Assembly (NCBI GenBank): GCA_025331565.1
Contig: JAFREQ010000014.1
Span: forward strand, 14,372,001 to 14,436,000
DNA from: Holacanthus passer
Lineage: Eukaryota; Chordata; Actinopteri; Pomacanthidae
DNA: 64,000 nucleotides
Reading direction: 5' to 3'
Shown: in pieces, positions 63,461-64,000 of the stretch
Numbering within the stretch: the stretch's first letter is position 1
Layout of the letters: every line of letters begins with the position of its first letter
Made by a program: the position numbers and the translations under genes
The notes under the pieces: generated by a model
Told to the model about the DNA's origin: nothing
What the model saw: only the letters and a program-made list of their open reading frames with translations
The model's database searches: none

Positions 63461-64000
63461 AAGGTCAAAGGCTCCCTCATATTTTCATATACAATATAGA
63501 TCCCCAGTAATTCAATTCAACCTTGAATATATAATGACATTTTTGCTGCTTTGCTATCAAAGCTTATATCTGAGAGAAAATTGAATTAACCCTTAGAAAA
63601 CAAAATTCTAATTTCAGTAACAAAAACAGCAATAATTGGGGGAATCCATGTTGGCCTTAGCTTCTCAACAAATTTCTAAAGTGTTTTGTTGTCTGGGGAC
63701 AAAAAAATTATAAAAGCAAATGTAGCATTTCAGAAAATTTTAAGCCTAAAAATCTATTGTCACACTATCACATTGGAAAATTGTTTACCATTTCAGATTT
63801 TTTTTTTTTTAGATTAATGAGAAACAAGTTATCATAAGTTATATTTTCACTTTTATAACATTAAAATATCTTGGGCCAAAATATACAACTTACAAAATAA
63901 TTTTCATCAATGCAAAACCGATGTTTCAGAGGCAAAGATTTCGACCCTTATGCAACAAATATTGCTCAATCAGGTAGAAGTTAAAGGTGAACTGTGAAAC

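Larger units (their letters stand above)
58916..64000 (+). other. foxj3: foxj3 intron after the first coding exon
   Basis: I looked for the next forkhead exon (NSIRHNLSLNKCF block) and did not find it. The region holds a CA/CG array (61154-61183), a GT/GC array (63377-63460), pyrimidine-rich tracts near 59760-59900 and a less AT-rich block at 62640-62960 that may be conserved non-coding sequence. Short open frames are not recognised. Confidence 0.55.

Overview
This is vertebrate nuclear DNA, almost certainly from a ray-finned (teleost) fish. The genes are multi-exon with GT-AG introns of modest size. The repeats are of types common in fish: L2-like and other non-LTR LINE pieces, a Tc1-type transposon, a Ty3/Gypsy remnant and many TG/CA and TA microsatellites. 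No bacterial, viral-operon or CRISPR content is seen.

Five protein-coding genes can be reconstructed exon by exon: ccdc30 (minus, 86-6424 coding, with a probable non-coding first exon ending at 8520), an emp3-like tetraspan gene (plus, 10768-11799), zmynd12 (plus, 12734-19881), rimkla (minus, 24679-36642) and the 5' end of foxj3 (plus, probable first exon near 44.9-45.2 kb, first coding exon 58556-58915, continuing past the window). Apart from the emp3-like gene, order and orientation match human 1p34.2 (CCDC30-PPCS-ZMYND12-RIMKLA-FOXJ3) as I remember it. Here the emp3-like gene lies between ccdc30 and zmynd12, where human has PPCS, and I see no PPCS coding sequence.

Layout. 0-8.6 kb: about 17 small exons of a long coiled-coil protein. 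9.3-12.35 kb: emp3-like gene with TATA box and poly(A) signal. 12.6-20.1 kb: zmynd12. 20.2-24.7 kb: a probable long rimkla 3' UTR carrying an internally deleted LINE in antisense orientation. 24.7-36.6 kb: rimkla, whose introns are all phase 1 and whose first intron has a GC donor. 36.65-37.35 kb: CpG-rich rimkla promoter with three CCAAT boxes. 37.35-44.9 kb: intergenic, with a TA/TG satellite, a 50-nt near-palindrome and a dead LINE fragment. 45.2-58.4 kb: foxj3 first intron, holding a collapsed Ty3/Gypsy element (46.9-50.2 kb) and a decayed Tc1-like transposon (about 51.1-52.4 kb). 58.9-64 kb: foxj3 intron after the split forkhead exon.

The genes do not form one pathway. ZMYND12 is known from the sperm axoneme, FOXJ3 is a forkhead factor with a male-germline role, and RIMKLA makes the neuropeptide NAAG. 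Sequences resembling RFX X-boxes lie at the zmynd12 and ccdc30 promoters, with an essentially perfect one inside a rimkla intron. No new biological system is evident. The items most worth checking are these X-boxes, the GC-AG intron, the emp3-like gene's position, the histidine-rich insert in FOXJ3, the compacted Gypsy element and the 50-nt palindrome.
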